Position numbers and translations under genes: made by a program
In this document: positions 34,737 through 44,480 of the stretch, one piece after another
How positions within the stretch are numbered: the stretch's first letter is position 1
Layout: the number at the start of each line of letters is the position of its first letter
NCBI GenBank assembly: GCA_964520525.1
Contig: CAZFNR010000004.1
Coordinates: forward strand, 65,346-129,345
Length of the DNA stretch: 64,000 nucleotides
DNA from: JAJPXC01 sp964520525
GTDB lineage: Bacteria > Bacteroidota > Bacteroidia > Bacteroidales > Muribaculaceae
Direction of reading: 5' to 3'
The notes under the pieces: generated by a model
What the model saw: the letters and a program-made list of their open reading frames with translations, nothing else
Told to the model about the DNA's origin: nothing
Databases searched by the model: none

Positions 34737-36251
34737 ATGAGCATATCACAGTTAAGCGAGCAGGAAATAGTGCGCCGCGGAAGTCTTGAGAAGATGCGCG
34801 AGATGGGAATAGAGCCTTATCCCGCCGCTGAATATCCCGTTAATGCCTACACCGAGGAAATCAAAGCTTCATTTAAAGATGAGGCAGAACCCCGCGACGT
34901 GGTAGTGGCCGGTCGCTTGATGAGCCGCCGTGTCATGGGTAAGGCATCGTTCATGGAGCTTCAGGACTCTCAAGGCCGCATACAGGTCTATGTCAACCGC
35001 GATGAACTTTGCCCTGGTGAGGATAAAGACCTCTATAATGTGGTGTTCAAGAAATTGCTTGATATTGGTGATTTTGTGGGAATAAAGGGCTTTGTGTTCC
35101 GCACCCAGACAGGCGCGGTGTCTATCCATGCTAAGAGCCTCACCGTACTCAGCAAGTCGCTTCGTCCGCTTCCTATCGTTAAATATAAGGACGGTGTGGC
35201 GTACGACGCTTTTGATGACCCTGAGATGCGTTATCGTCGCCGTTATGTTGATTTGGTAGTAAATGAAGGTGTCAAAGAGATTTTTATAAAGCGCACCAAG
35301 GTTTACAATTCGATGCGCCAATATTTCAACAACCATGGTTACATGGAGGTTGAAACCCCGATACTTCAGTCTATACCCGGTGGAGCGTCGGCTCGCCCGT
35401 TCATAACCCATCACAACGCCCTCGACATTCCACTTTATCTCCGCATCGCCGACGAGCTTTATCTGAAACGTCTGATTGTAGGCGGTTTTGAAGGTGTCTA
35501 TGAGTTCTCGAAGAATTTCCGCAACGAGGGTATGGACCGCACACATAATCCCGAGTTTACCTGCATGGAGATTTATGTGGCATATAAGGATTACAACTGG
35601 ATGATGGATTTTACCGAGAAAATGCTCGAAAAAATCTGTCTTGATGTCAATGGCACTACCGAAGTAAAGGTTGGAGATAAGGTCATATCGTTCAAGGCTC
35701 CTTTCCCTCGCGTGACAATGACGCAGGCCATCAAGGATTTCACGGGTGTCGATATCACCGGGATGGATGAAGAGCAGTTGCGCGAGACTGCCAAAAACCT
35801 CGGCATAGAAGTTGATGCCTCGATGGGCAAAGGAAAACTTATCGACGAGATTTTCGGTGAAAAATGTGAGGGTAACTACATACAACCCACATTCATTATC
35901 GACTATCCGATAGAGATGTCGCCTCTTACAAAGCGTCACCGCGAGAACCCCGAGTTGACCGAGCGTTTCGAACTTATGGTCAACGGCAAGGAGCTTGCCA
36001 ACGCCTACTCTGAACTTAACGATCCCATTGACCAGTATGAGCGTTTTGTGGAGCAGATGAAACTTAGCGAGAAGGGTGATGACGAGGCTATGATTATAGA
36101 TAAGGACTTTATCCGCGCCCTTGAGTATGGTATGCCCCCGACATCCGGCATGGGTATAGGTATGGACCGTCTGGTGATGCTCATGACCGGACAGACTACC
36201 ATTCAGGAGGTGCTGTTCTTCCCCCAGATGCGTCCCGAAAAACATTCTTGA
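34737..36251 (+). CDS. lysS: Lysyl-tRNA synthetase, class II
   Basis: A 504-residue class II synthetase. N-terminal OB-fold anticodon domain (GRLMSRRVMGKASFMELQD, then QVYVNRDEL). Catalytic motif 1 around VETPILQSIPGGASARPF, motif 2 as FRNEGMDRTHNPEFTCMEIY, and motif 3 as SGMGIGMDRLVMLMTG. Length equals E. coli LysS; it lacks the C-terminal extension found in some Bacteroidota versions. Has its own promoter and is first of a rightward run with gpsA and a porin-like gene. Confidence 0.98.
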   Translation: MSISQLSEQEIVRRGSLEKMREMGIEPYPAAEYPVNAYTEEIKASFKDEAEPRDVVVAGRLMSRRVMGKASFMELQDSQGRIQVYVNRDELCPGEDKDLYNVVFKKLLDIGDFVGIKGFVFRTQTGAVSIHAKSLTVLSKSLRPLPIVKYKDGVAYDAFDDPEMRYRRRYVDLVVNEGVKEIFIKRTKVYNSMRQYFNNHGYMEVETPILQSIPGGASARPFITHHNALDIPLYLRIADELYLKRLIVGGFEGVYEFSKNFRNEGMDRTHNPEFTCMEIYVAYKDYNWMMDFTEKMLEKICLDVNGTTEVKVGDKVISFKAPFPRVTMTQAIKDFTGVDITGMDEEQLRETAKNLGIEVDASMGKGKLIDEIFGEKCEGNYIQPTFIIDYPIEMSPLTKRHRENPELTERFELMVNGKELANAYSELNDPIDQYERFVEQMKLSEKGDDEAMIIDKDFIRALEYGMPPTSGMGIGMDRLVMLMTGQTTIQEVLFFPQMRPEKHS

Positions 36252-36339
36252 CCAACAATCAGGGTCGAGAGAGATGATGATAAAGCGTGTTATGACAACA
36301 ACGCTGTAACATTGAGTTAACCTGAGTCAGAAAAGAATC

Positions 36340-37335
36340 ATGAATTTTCCCGGCAAGATAGCGGTAATGGGCGGCGGCAGTTGGGCTACAGCTTTGGCCA
36401 AGCTGCTTTTGCAGAATTGTGACAGCATATTATGGTATATGCGCCGCGATGACCGCATAGAAGATTTTAAACGTTTGGGTCGCAATCCGGTTTACCTTAC
36501 CGACGTGCAGTTTGACTGCCGTCGCATAGAGTTTTCCAGCGACATCAATGCTGTCTGTGAAACCGCCGACACGTTGGTGATGGTGATGCCGTCGCCTTAT
36601 TTCAAGGAGCATATATCAAAAATAAAAGTTGATATAAGCGGTAAATCGGTGGTGTCGGCGATAAAAGGGATTGTGCCCGATGAGAATCAGCTCATAACCG
36701 ATTTCATGGTAGAGCGATTTGGAATCAAGCCCGACAATCTGTTGGTAATCAGCGGGCCTTGCCATGCCGAGGAGGTTGCTCTTGACCGTCCGTCGTATCT
36801 CACCATCGGTTGCCACAATATTGAGCGCGCGGCTGATTTCGCCGGATGTATCGCCGGGAAGCACACCCACACCATAACGTCGTCGGATGTCGACGGAATC
36901 GAGTATGCTTCCGTTCTGAAAAATGTCTATTCGATTGCCGCCGGCATAGTCCATGGCTTGAAGCAGGGTGATAATTTCCTCGCGATGCTTATCTCCAACG
37001 CCATCCGCGAGATGGAGCGGTTTATCAACACCGTTAACCCTCGTCAGCGTCAGATATATGACTCGGTTTATCTCGGTGATTTGCTCGTCACCTCTTATTC
37101 GCGTTTCAGCCGCAACCACAACTTCGGTGCGATGATAGGCAAGGGGTATTCGGTTAAAGCCGCGAAAATGGAGATGGAACAGACCGCCGAGGGTTACTAT
37201 GGGACAAAGTGCATCCATGAGATTAACTCAATCTATGGTGTGGATATGCCGATACTTAACGGGGTCTACGACATACTTTACCGCAATGCGTCGCCATCGA
37301 GGGTGATAGCGTCGATGGCACCTTTCTTTGTCTGA
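36340..37335 (+). CDS. gpsA: Glycerol-3-phosphate dehydrogenase [NAD(P)+] GpsA
   Basis: A 331-residue enzyme reducing DHAP to sn-glycerol 3-phosphate for phospholipid synthesis. NAD-binding motif: VMGGGSWATALAKLLL. Catalytic region: SAIKGIVPDENQLITDFM, ISGPCHAEEVALDRPSYLT, and the Lys-containing EYASVLKNVYSIAAGIVHG. Normal length. It ends 52 bases before the next gene's start. Confidence 0.96.
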   Translation: MNFPGKIAVMGGGSWATALAKLLLQNCDSILWYMRRDDRIEDFKRLGRNPVYLTDVQFDCRRIEFSSDINAVCETADTLVMVMPSPYFKEHISKIKVDISGKSVVSAIKGIVPDENQLITDFMVERFGIKPDNLLVISGPCHAEEVALDRPSYLTIGCHNIERAADFAGCIAGKHTHTITSSDVDGIEYASVLKNVYSIAAGIVHGLKQGDNFLAMLISNAIREMERFINTVNPRQRQIYDSVYLGDLLVTSYSRFSRNHNFGAMIGKGYSVKAAKMEMEQTAEGYYGTKCIHEINSIYGVDMPILNGVYDILYRNASPSRVIASMAPFFV

Positions 37336-37387
37336 AAAGGGCGGAAACCGAACAAATTCGTCAAACCCACATACACCTTTCTTTCCC

Positions 37388-38725
37388 ATGAAACACTGCA
37401 AAATAATAGTGGTCGCCATTGTGGCGGCGTTGCTCTCAGTCACGGCTGAGCCGATAACGGCTCAGCGTCACCCCAATCGCCCCGGGTCAGGCCGTCTTAA
37501 ATATGTCATAGGCGACAATGTCAACATCAGTGATAGTGTCAACGCCTATAAACTGCTGTTTGAGAACATCCCGCTCGACAAGGATTTCATCAACGACCCC
37601 ATATTCGCCATTGTCGGTCAAAACCGCTCGTTTTATTTCAGTATAGGCGCTAATCTGAAGTTCACCTCTTGCTTTGACTGGGGCAACCCAATCGACGACC
37701 CCGGCGGTATCACCGTAGCTGGCATAGAGCGTGCCGCGCCGGGCGACAACACCCTCTATCAGATGACGGCGCAAGGGAGCAACATTTATTTCAATATCAT
37801 CGGTTTTCCGTCGTCGGCCAATCAGATAGGACTGTTCATCAGTCTTGCCATGGACGACGAGCCGGGCAATTCCTATAAGGTACACGCCAGCAACGTCTAT
37901 ATGCGTTACCGCAATTTCACTTTTGGCTACACGTCGAGCCTTTATAACGACAAGGCCGCCGACCCGTACACCATCGACGGCCACGGCCCGATAGCGTCGG
38001 GAAGCCACGACAACATACAGATGAATTTCCAAAAATTCGTCACGCCCCATGTCAGAATCGGTGCAAGTATCGAGGCTCCCAAGAGCGACTATACATCATA
38101 TATCCCCGACGATTCAGAATCAGACGACCGCCAGTCTGAAAAGAGGCAGCATCTGCCTGACTTGCCGATGTATGTCACCTATGCTTTCAATTCGACAAAC
38201 CATGTCAGGCTGTCGACGGTATTGCGCGGCTTGTCTTACCGCGACCATGTGGCCCACTGCAACCACACCCTGCTCGGTTGGGGTCTGAAGTTGACCGGCA
38301 CCGCCAAAGTAGGTCCTTTCGTGGCTTACGGTATGGCTCAGACCGGACGCGGCATCTCAAGCTATATCCATGAAAATGACGATTTGGGTCTTGACTTGGT
38401 GCCTGATATGTCACGGCCGGGACGGCTCAAAGCACCCTGGGCGTGGGGGGGTATACTTGGCTTGCAATACAACTGGAGGCCAAACCTGTTTTCGACAGTA
38501 GTGTATAGCTATATGCGCAATCATGTAGACCCGTACACTAACGGTTCGTCAATCCCTTACGGTGACCAATTGCGCTACGGCCAGTATGGGCTTTGCAACG
38601 TCATCTGGCAGATTTCACCGCTTTTTCGCACGGGTATAGAATATGTCTACGGGCAGAAAAACACGTTTTCTCATTCGCGTCTTTCCAACAACCGCATATC
38701 GGCTCTTTTGTCAATGTCGTTCTGA
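37388..38725 (+). CDS. Porin-like outer-membrane beta-barrel (DcaP-like)
   Basis: A 445-residue protein with a signal peptide (MKHCKIIVVAIVAALLSVTA, cleavage near ITAQ). The mature part has many short amphipathic strands, an IVGQNRSFYFSIGANLKF segment followed by FDWGNP, and ends SALLSMSF with the C-terminal Phe of outer-membrane barrels. From memory this pattern resembles DcaP-type porins of Bacteroidales. About 16 strands would fit the length. No substrate can be assigned. The start at 37388 gives a proper signal peptide; the ORF extends upstream to 37328 overlapping gpsA, which is less likely. Confidence 0.75.
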   Translation: MKHCKIIVVAIVAALLSVTAEPITAQRHPNRPGSGRLKYVIGDNVNISDSVNAYKLLFENIPLDKDFINDPIFAIVGQNRSFYFSIGANLKFTSCFDWGNPIDDPGGITVAGIERAAPGDNTLYQMTAQGSNIYFNIIGFPSSANQIGLFISLAMDDEPGNSYKVHASNVYMRYRNFTFGYTSSLYNDKAADPYTIDGHGPIASGSHDNIQMNFQKFVTPHVRIGASIEAPKSDYTSYIPDDSESDDRQSEKRQHLPDLPMYVTYAFNSTNHVRLSTVLRGLSYRDHVAHCNHTLLGWGLKLTGTAKVGPFVAYGMAQTGRGISSYIHENDDLGLDLVPDMSRPGRLKAPWAWGGILGLQYNWRPNLFSTVVYSYMRNHVDPYTNGSSIPYGDQLRYGQYGLCNVIWQISPLFRTGIEYVYGQKNTFSHSRLSNNRISALLSMSF

Positions 38726-38774
38726 AAAACGGCTTATTCGCGTCGGTATGGTTGAAACCGCGACTGACGCAAAA

Positions 38775-39443
38775 CTATTGTTGAGTCATACGCTTTAGAT
38801 ATAGCGGAGCTTCCGGCCCGAGGTTGAAGATGAGGTCGAGAATGCTGAGGTTTGGAATGAATCCTAATGTGGATTTGCGCACTTGGTAATACTCAGGCTG
38901 ATAATATCTGATAAATTTATCATCGCGGTAATCGTTGATATCTTTTTCCGTCACCTTGTGGCTGTATAGAGGTATAGGCAATCCGAGTATGTGGCAGATT
39001 TCGTTGTTGACGGCTGAGTCCAAAGCTGTGACATTGCTATATCTCGCGGCTGTGTCACTTGAGAAAAAAGGTTTAAAGCGGTCAATGTAAAATTCAAAAT
39101 ATGGTGTACGTCCGTATGCCGATTCGAGGGCAGTCAAGTGTTTGTCCCACCATTGGCCGTGGGTGGATATGCCCACTTCTGACCATGTCGGGCGGCTGCT
39201 GTAATCGGGTTTGATTATCGGTATGGTCAAAGATAGCTGTCCGCGGGTGTCGGCGATGTCGCAACGGTGAGTGTCCTTGCGGCGTTTGTCATAAGCTATT
39301 CCGCAGTCTATAACGACGCGTCCGTGACGAGCCGCCTCGGCGTAATAGGATGCCGTTGGGAAATAGAGTAGCGGCATGACCGCGACACTGTCGGGAAATA
39401 ACGGGAAGGGGGAACGTTTCCCATCGGCTGTCGGCTCGGTCAT
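38775..39443 (-). CDS. WbqC-like family protein
   Basis: A 222-residue protein of the WbqC group. Recognisable segments: LPLLYFPTASYYAEAARH, a Y/DKRRKDTHRCDIADTRG-type stretch, LTIPIIKP, WWDKHLTALESAYGRTPYFE, and the end FIPNLSILDLIFNLGPEAP. Its role is unclear; members sit in O-antigen clusters or, as here, after lepB. Starting at MTEPTADGK (39443) avoids a long overlap with lepB, which ends at 39454. Confidence 0.85.
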   Translation of the reverse strand: MTEPTADGKRSPFPLFPDSVAVMPLLYFPTASYYAEAARHGRVVIDCGIAYDKRRKDTHRCDIADTRGQLSLTIPIIKPDYSSRPTWSEVGISTHGQWWDKHLTALESAYGRTPYFEFYIDRFKPFFSSDTAARYSNVTALDSAVNNEICHILGLPIPLYSHKVTEKDINDYRDDKFIRYYQPEYYQVRKSTLGFIPNLSILDLIFNLGPEAPLYLKRMTQQ

Positions 39444-39453
39444 GGCTTGAAAG

Positions 39454-40935
39454 TTATTTTTTGTCGGGATTAGCGTCTTTAAGCACGCGGTTCCACCTGA
39501 TACCGCCGTCGAACAGGGATTTATCCTTGTCAAATGATACAAGCACTCTCCAGGGTGTGCCTACGATATGGTCTTCCGGGACGAAACCCCAGTAGCGCGA
39601 ATCAAGCGAATTGTCGCGGTTGTCGCCCATCATGAAATAATAGTCCATCTTGAACGTGTAGTAGTCGGTGGGATTGCCGTCGATATAGACCTTGCCATCG
39701 CTGCGCAGCTCTGCCGTCGGGTTGTTCTCGTAGACGCGTATGCATCGCTGATATATTTCCCAGGCTATTGGGGTGAGGTGGAGCGTTGATTTTTTCTTAG
39801 GTATCCAAAGTCCGTTTTCACCGCCGTAGTTGGAGCGGCTCCACAGGCTTGCCGCGATTTCGGGGAACAGGAACTCACCGATGGGCGCGGGTACTTGATA
39901 GATTTTGGTGATTGACGGGTTGTTTTCAAGTTTTGAAAGCATCGCGGGGGTGAGCGGGGCTATGTGTATCGGCAGCATCTCGCCGTTATTCCCCTTTTTG
40001 AAACCGAGGCTTTCGAGGATTGCCGCGTCGCCCGGCTTGGGCTGGTAGAACCCGCGGTCGGCCACGGCTACTCCGAGGTCTTCCCACTGAGCGTCGTCGA
40101 AGTATCCCGCCGCCGATTGGAAGAAGTAGTTGAATTGCACATTTTCAGGCTGTTTCTGAGCCTCTCCGTCGAGATAAATCACGCCGTCGACAATCTTGAT
40201 GCGTTGTCCCGGAAGGCCAACGCAGCGTTTCACATAGTTTTCGCGGCGGTCGACGGGGCGGTAAATCTGTTGTCCGAGTTCGGCGGGGTTTGACAGCACA
40301 GCTTCACGGCCATAGATCTTGACGAGAGTGTAGTAGTCGGGGTTCTGCACCTTCTCCATGATGGTGTCGCCGGCGGGGAAGTTGAACACCACAATGTCGC
40401 CCAGCTCCACATCTCTGAGTCCTTTCAGCCGTCGGTATTCCACCGATGGAGACTCAAGATAGCTGTTTCCCCCGATTATTGGCATGGTGTTGTGTACGAG
40501 GGGGAAATGTACCGGGGTCATTGGGACGCGCGGGCCGTAAGTAGTCTTGTTTACAAAGAGGTAATCTCCTGTCAGCAACGTTTTTTCAAGAGACGATGAT
40601 GGTATCTGGTAGTTCTGCCCGACGAAGCAGAACACGAAATAGACGAGTATCAGCGCATAGACAATGGCGTCGACCCAGCTCATGACCGACCTGATGGCAG
40701 CGTTTTTGCTATTTTTCCACCATGTGAACGGTATATAGCCGGTGATATAGATGTCAAACAGCAGGAAGAGCAGCAGACCCAACAGCGGTCGGCCCATCCA
40801 AGCCACCCATAGTAAGAAGATTAACGTCACGATTCCGAATCTCACCCAGCGGGTGGTCTTCACCTCTTTCAGCCGTCGGAGGAAATCTTCTTTAAACGGC
40901 AGTTTCTCTTTTTGTGCGGTGGTGTTTTCCATCAT
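39454..40935 (-). CDS. lepB: Signal peptidase I LepB (long Bacteroidota type)
   Basis: A 493-residue inner-membrane peptidase that removes signal peptides. N-terminal hydrophobic segments lie at about residues 35-60 and 88-108. The catalytic Ser is in QIPSSSLEKTLLTGDYLFVN (around residue 113), the general-base Lys in VKRCVGLPGQRIKI (around residue 238), and the C-terminal box is MMGDNRDNSLDSRYWGFVP. The ~170-residue insert between the Lys box and the C-terminal box is typical of this phylum. It overlaps dapB by 4 bases, the common dapB-lepB-wbqC order. Confidence 0.95.
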   Translation of the reverse strand: MMENTTAQKEKLPFKEDFLRRLKEVKTTRWVRFGIVTLIFLLWVAWMGRPLLGLLLFLLFDIYITGYIPFTWWKNSKNAAIRSVMSWVDAIVYALILVYFVFCFVGQNYQIPSSSLEKTLLTGDYLFVNKTTYGPRVPMTPVHFPLVHNTMPIIGGNSYLESPSVEYRRLKGLRDVELGDIVVFNFPAGDTIMEKVQNPDYYTLVKIYGREAVLSNPAELGQQIYRPVDRRENYVKRCVGLPGQRIKIVDGVIYLDGEAQKQPENVQFNYFFQSAAGYFDDAQWEDLGVAVADRGFYQPKPGDAAILESLGFKKGNNGEMLPIHIAPLTPAMLSKLENNPSITKIYQVPAPIGEFLFPEIAASLWSRSNYGGENGLWIPKKKSTLHLTPIAWEIYQRCIRVYENNPTAELRSDGKVYIDGNPTDYYTFKMDYYFMMGDNRDNSLDSRYWGFVPEDHIVGTPWRVLVSFDKDKSLFDGGIRWNRVLKDANPDKK

Positions 40936-41672
40936 TCATCAATGTTTTGTTTCAAAAAATCGTTCATCATCTCATCCATCGTCAACACTCCTTTGCGTCC
41001 GGCAGCCCACTCGGCGGCGAGCACGGCTCCGCGTGCAAATCCCTCGCGGCTTTTGGCGCAGTGTTCGATGGTTATGGAGTCGACCTCCGATTCCCAGCTA
41101 ATAATGTGGGTTCCGGGGATCTCTCCCTCGCGCTCGTGGTCTATTACGAGCGTGTCGGGAGCCGCTTCGGGGTCTTCGCTCCACTGGTTTATCATGGGCG
41201 ATTCGGCTATAAGCCCCTCGGCCAGGGTGATGGCGGTGCCGCTCGGATGGTCAAGTTTGTGTATGTGATGTATCTCTTTCATCCGGGGATGATATTGCGG
41301 GAAAGGGTTCATCAGTCGGGTAAGGAGCTTGTTTAAGCGGAAAAACAGATTGACACCTACACTGAAATTTGACGACCACAGGAATGTGCCACCGGCTTTT
41401 TCACAAGCGTCAGTGACCTCTTCCATTCTCGCTGTCCATCCGGTGCTTCCCGACACTACCGGCACCCCGATGGCAAACAGTTTCATGTAGTTGTCGACAG
41501 CCGCCCGGGGCGATGTGAACTCAATAGCTATGTCGGCGCTTTTGACCTTGTCGCTGTCGATGCGGTCATTGGTGTCCATATCCACAATAGCCACAATCTC
41601 GTGGCCGCGGCTGCGGGCTATGCGCTCGATGGCGCGGCCCATTTTTCCATATCCTATGATGGCTATCTTCAT
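40932..41672 (-). CDS. dapB: 4-hydroxy-tetrahydrodipicolinate reductase DapB
   Basis: A 246-residue enzyme of lysine and meso-diaminopimelate synthesis. NAD(P)-binding IIGYGKMGRAIERIARSRG, VSGSTGWTARM in the middle and the substrate motif IHHIHKLDHPSGTAI (catalytic Lys and His). Slightly shorter than E. coli DapB, like other Bacteroidales versions. First gene of the minus-strand dapB-lepB-wbqC operon. Confidence 0.96.
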   Translation of the reverse strand: MKIAIIGYGKMGRAIERIARSRGHEIVAIVDMDTNDRIDSDKVKSADIAIEFTSPRAAVDNYMKLFAIGVPVVSGSTGWTARMEEVTDACEKAGGTFLWSSNFSVGVNLFFRLNKLLTRLMNPFPQYHPRMKEIHHIHKLDHPSGTAITLAEGLIAESPMINQWSEDPEAAPDTLVIDHEREGEIPGTHIISWESEVDSITIEHCAKSREGFARGAVLAAEWAAGRKGVLTMDEMMNDFLKQNIDE

Positions 41673-41694
41673 ATCGGCTTATAAAACTTTGTCA

Positions 41695-41726
41695 CAAAAG
41701 TAGTAAATATCCCCAAATCGTCCCAA
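41695..41726 (-). promoter_or_regulatory. Promoter of the dapB operon
   Basis: Minus-strand TTG (plus 41724-41726) and TACTTTTG (41695-41702) with a 21-base spacer; leader of about 20 bases before the ATG at 41672. Confidence 0.6.
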
Positions 41727-41739
41727 TTTATTCCTTTAA

Positions 41740-41852
41740 AGAGGTTATATGACGGTGAGGTTTACCACCTCTTGGTGGGGTTGTGGCCTATGAAAAGTTC
41801 AACCGGTTAATGCGTTGCGATGTCAACTCTCAACGGTAACTCTATAACCTCT
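41740..41852. repeat. Long-range inverted repeat between dapB and yfhO
   Basis: AGAGGTTATA (41740-41749) and its exact inverse TATAACCTCT (41843-41852) enclose 93 bases that also contain a small hairpin CCACC-TCTT-GGTGG (41765-41778) and the palindrome AACCGGTT (41800-41807). Function unknown: an operator pair, a structured leader, or a small miniature element. Confidence 0.4.
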
Positions 41853-41865
41853 CAAGTTTTTTGCG

Positions 41866-41873
41866 TAACTTTG
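41866..41873 (+). promoter_or_regulatory. -7 box of yfhO
   Basis: TAACTTTG, 31 bases before the yfhO ATG; it lies just right of the 41740-41852 inverted repeat. No clear -33 element at standard spacing. Confidence 0.5.
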
Positions 41874-41904
41874 CCGTTTCAAAGATAAAAATACAGAGTA
41901 AAAT

Positions 41905-44472
41905 ATGTCATCTACCTGGTTATCACGATTTAAGGCGACGGTATCGCACTCTCAGTTCTGGGGATTTTTTGTTTCTGTCGCCATTGCGGCTGTCATAGCC
42001 ATTATGTTTTTTCATCCCGATGCGTCGCAAGGCAATCAGCTCCGTCAGCATGATATGCTTCAGGGAGCCGCAATCGGGCAGGAGGCGAAGGCTTTTACCG
42101 AGGCCACCGGCGAGCCTATGCGGTGGACTAACTCCCTGTTTTCAGGCATGCCGACATTCCAGATAGCTCCGTCATATCCCTCAAACTCGCTCTTTGATTG
42201 GTTGACGACAGTCTATGGCTTAGGGTTGCCGTCGCCGTCCAACCTGCTGTTTATGATGATGCTGGGCTTCCTGATACTCATGTTTGCCATGAAGGTCAGA
42301 TGGTATTATGCTCTGATTGGAGCTATAGCCTATGGATTTTCGACATATTTCATAATAATAATCGGGGCCGGTCATATATGGAAGTTTGTCACGCTTGCCT
42401 ACATACCTCCGACAATCGCCGGGGTGGTACTCTGCTACCGCGGTCGTTATCTTGCCGGGGGTGCGCTTGCCGCGTTGTTTGCCATGTTGCAAATCGCAAG
42501 CAACCATGTACAGATGTCATATTACTTCTTGTTTGTGATTTTGGGCTTGGTAATCGCCATGCTTGTGACGGCCTGCCGCAAGAAGCGGGTGGCTTCATGG
42601 CTGAAAGCCACAGGCGTGCTTGCGGTGTCGGCCTCGCTCGCTGTTGCTGCCAATCTGCCGAGCCTGTATAACACTTACGAATACTCCAAGGAGACGATGC
42701 GCGGGGGTCATTCAGAGCTGACGAAAGCCGATGCCGCCCAAACGACCGGAGGGCTTGACCGCGACTATATCACTCAGTACAGCTATGGGCGGTCAGAGCT
42801 GTTCACCCTGTTTATCCCCAATATCAAGGGTGGCGCGTCGGCCAAGCCCGAAAAGGGGCGCATGGTGCCGTTAAACCTCTCTGCGCTTCCAGCCGCTCAG
42901 GAACAGATAGCTTCGGGAAAAATCGATTATGTCACGGCGCAGTTCTTGCAGCATCTGTCGCAATACTTCGGTGAGCCTGAGGGTACGAACGGTCCGATTT
43001 ATGTGGGGGCTGTTGTTTTCGCTCTTTTTCTGCTCGGATGTGTGATTGTCAAAGGCCCGGAGAAGTGGGCTTTGTTGAGTCTGACCGTCTTATCGGTGTT
43101 GCTCGCTCTCGGACGCAATTTCATGGTCCTGACCGACCTGTTTATCGACTTGGTGCCGATGTACAGTAAATTCCGCACTGTCGAGAGTATCCTCGTTATA
43201 GCAGAGTTCACAATCCCGGTTCTTGCCATAATGGCATTGCAGAAGCTATTGAGGGGCGATGACCGCCGCCGCTACTTCAAGCCTATGATGTGGACGTTTG
43301 GCATCGCCATGGGTCTGTGCCTGCTCGCTGTCATATCGCCGAGTATCTATGGCAGCGTCATCACCGACAACGATTACTATATCTCCAAAATGCTCGGCGA
43401 CGCTTTGGCTTCACAGGGCTTTTCCGCCGATGATATCCGTCAGTTCAGTCTCGACAACCCGGCTGTGGTTCATGCCGTGCAGACTTTGCGCTATGAAATG
43501 GTTTCGGCCGACGCCATGCGCAGCTTCATGTTTTTGGCAGCGGCTTTCGCTGTAATCGCCCTCTATATGTACGGCAAACTCAACCGATGTGTAGCAGTCG
43601 GGGCAATCGGCGTGATGGTGTTAGTCGACCTCTATTCGGTCAATAAACGCTATGTCGACCATGACAGTTTCTGCACTCCCGAGATGTCAGTGTCTGACCC
43701 CTTCCCGCTGTCACCTGCCGACAAGGTCATACTTCAGGACACGGCAATGAACTACCGCGTGATGAATATACCTGATTTCTGGCGTCCCGACCCATCATAC
43801 CACCATAAGATGATAGGGGGGTATCATGCCGCCAAACTGACACGCTATCAGGATTTAATAGACCGCCACATAGGCAATTTCCTTAACGGCGAAGCCGGCG
43901 AGGCCGACATCAGAGTGCTGAATATGCTTAACGCCCGTTACATTGTGACTCCCATGGGTGAGGTGGTTGAGAATCCCGCCGCCCTCGGCAACGCATGGTT
44001 TGTCGATTCTATAAGCTATGTATCGACCCCCGACGAGGAGATGGCGGCTCTGTCGGTAATCGAGCCGGCTGTCGAGGCAGTCGCCGACAAGCGTTTTGAG
44101 GGTGTGCTCGGCAGCGGTGTGACTGTGGAGCGTGGCGACACCATCTATGAGACATCATACGCTCCCAATAAGCTCACTTATCATGCGCGCTCGGCCCGTG
44201 GCGGCATAGCGGTCTTTTCAGAGGTTTATTTCCCATGGGGGTGGACCGCCACTGTCGACGGCGAGGAGGTACCCATCGGTCGTGTCGACTACCTGCTGAG
44301 AGCCATAAAGCTCCCCGCCGGGACTCACACGGTGGTGATGACTTTCGACCCCCGGTCGCTGCACACCACCGGAGTGATAGCCACCATCGCTATCATCATG
44401 ATATATCTGTTGGCTGCGGCGGCAGCGGCTTTTGCCATGATGCGCCTGTCGCCTGACAAAACCAAGGAATAA
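41905..44472 (+). CDS. YfhO-family polytopic membrane protein (GT-C-like glycosyltransferase)
   Basis: An 855-residue protein with about 12-14 transmembrane helices in two blocks (residues ~18-490 and ~545-570, plus a C-terminal helix at ~825-845), and a soluble region between residues ~590 and 815. The N-terminal loop RWTNSLFSGMPTFQIAP and the segment LFTLFIPNIKGGAS are typical of YfhO in Bacteroidota. YfhO of Firmicutes adds sugars to lipoteichoic acid; here the role is probably sugar transfer in the envelope. A methyltransferase-like gene follows after 8 bases. Confidence 0.88.
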   Translation: MSSTWLSRFKATVSHSQFWGFFVSVAIAAVIAIMFFHPDASQGNQLRQHDMLQGAAIGQEAKAFTEATGEPMRWTNSLFSGMPTFQIAPSYPSNSLFDWLTTVYGLGLPSPSNLLFMMMLGFLILMFAMKVRWYYALIGAIAYGFSTYFIIIIGAGHIWKFVTLAYIPPTIAGVVLCYRGRYLAGGALAALFAMLQIASNHVQMSYYFLFVILGLVIAMLVTACRKKRVASWLKATGVLAVSASLAVAANLPSLYNTYEYSKETMRGGHSELTKADAAQTTGGLDRDYITQYSYGRSELFTLFIPNIKGGASAKPEKGRMVPLNLSALPAAQEQIASGKIDYVTAQFLQHLSQYFGEPEGTNGPIYVGAVVFALFLLGCVIVKGPEKWALLSLTVLSVLLALGRNFMVLTDLFIDLVPMYSKFRTVESILVIAEFTIPVLAIMALQKLLRGDDRRRYFKPMMWTFGIAMGLCLLAVISPSIYGSVITDNDYYISKMLGDALASQGFSADDIRQFSLDNPAVVHAVQTLRYEMVSADAMRSFMFLAAAFAVIALYMYGKLNRCVAVGAIGVMVLVDLYSVNKRYVDHDSFCTPEMSVSDPFPLSPADKVILQDTAMNYRVMNIPDFWRPDPSYHHKMIGGYHAAKLTRYQDLIDRHIGNFLNGEAGEADIRVLNMLNARYIVTPMGEVVENPAALGNAWFVDSISYVSTPDEEMAALSVIEPAVEAVADKRFEGVLGSGVTVERGDTIYETSYAPNKLTYHARSARGGIAVFSEVYFPWGWTATVDGEEVPIGRVDYLLRAIKLPAGTHTVVMTFDPRSLHTTGVIATIAIIMIYLLAAAAAAFAMMRLSPDKTKE

Positions 44473-44480
44473 CGCTTATC

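Noticed and set aside
34869..36245. A 458-codon minus-strand open frame opposite lysS
   Set aside because: It lies wholly antisense to an unmistakable lysyl-tRNA synthetase and its translation shows no family motif; it is a by-product of codon bias.
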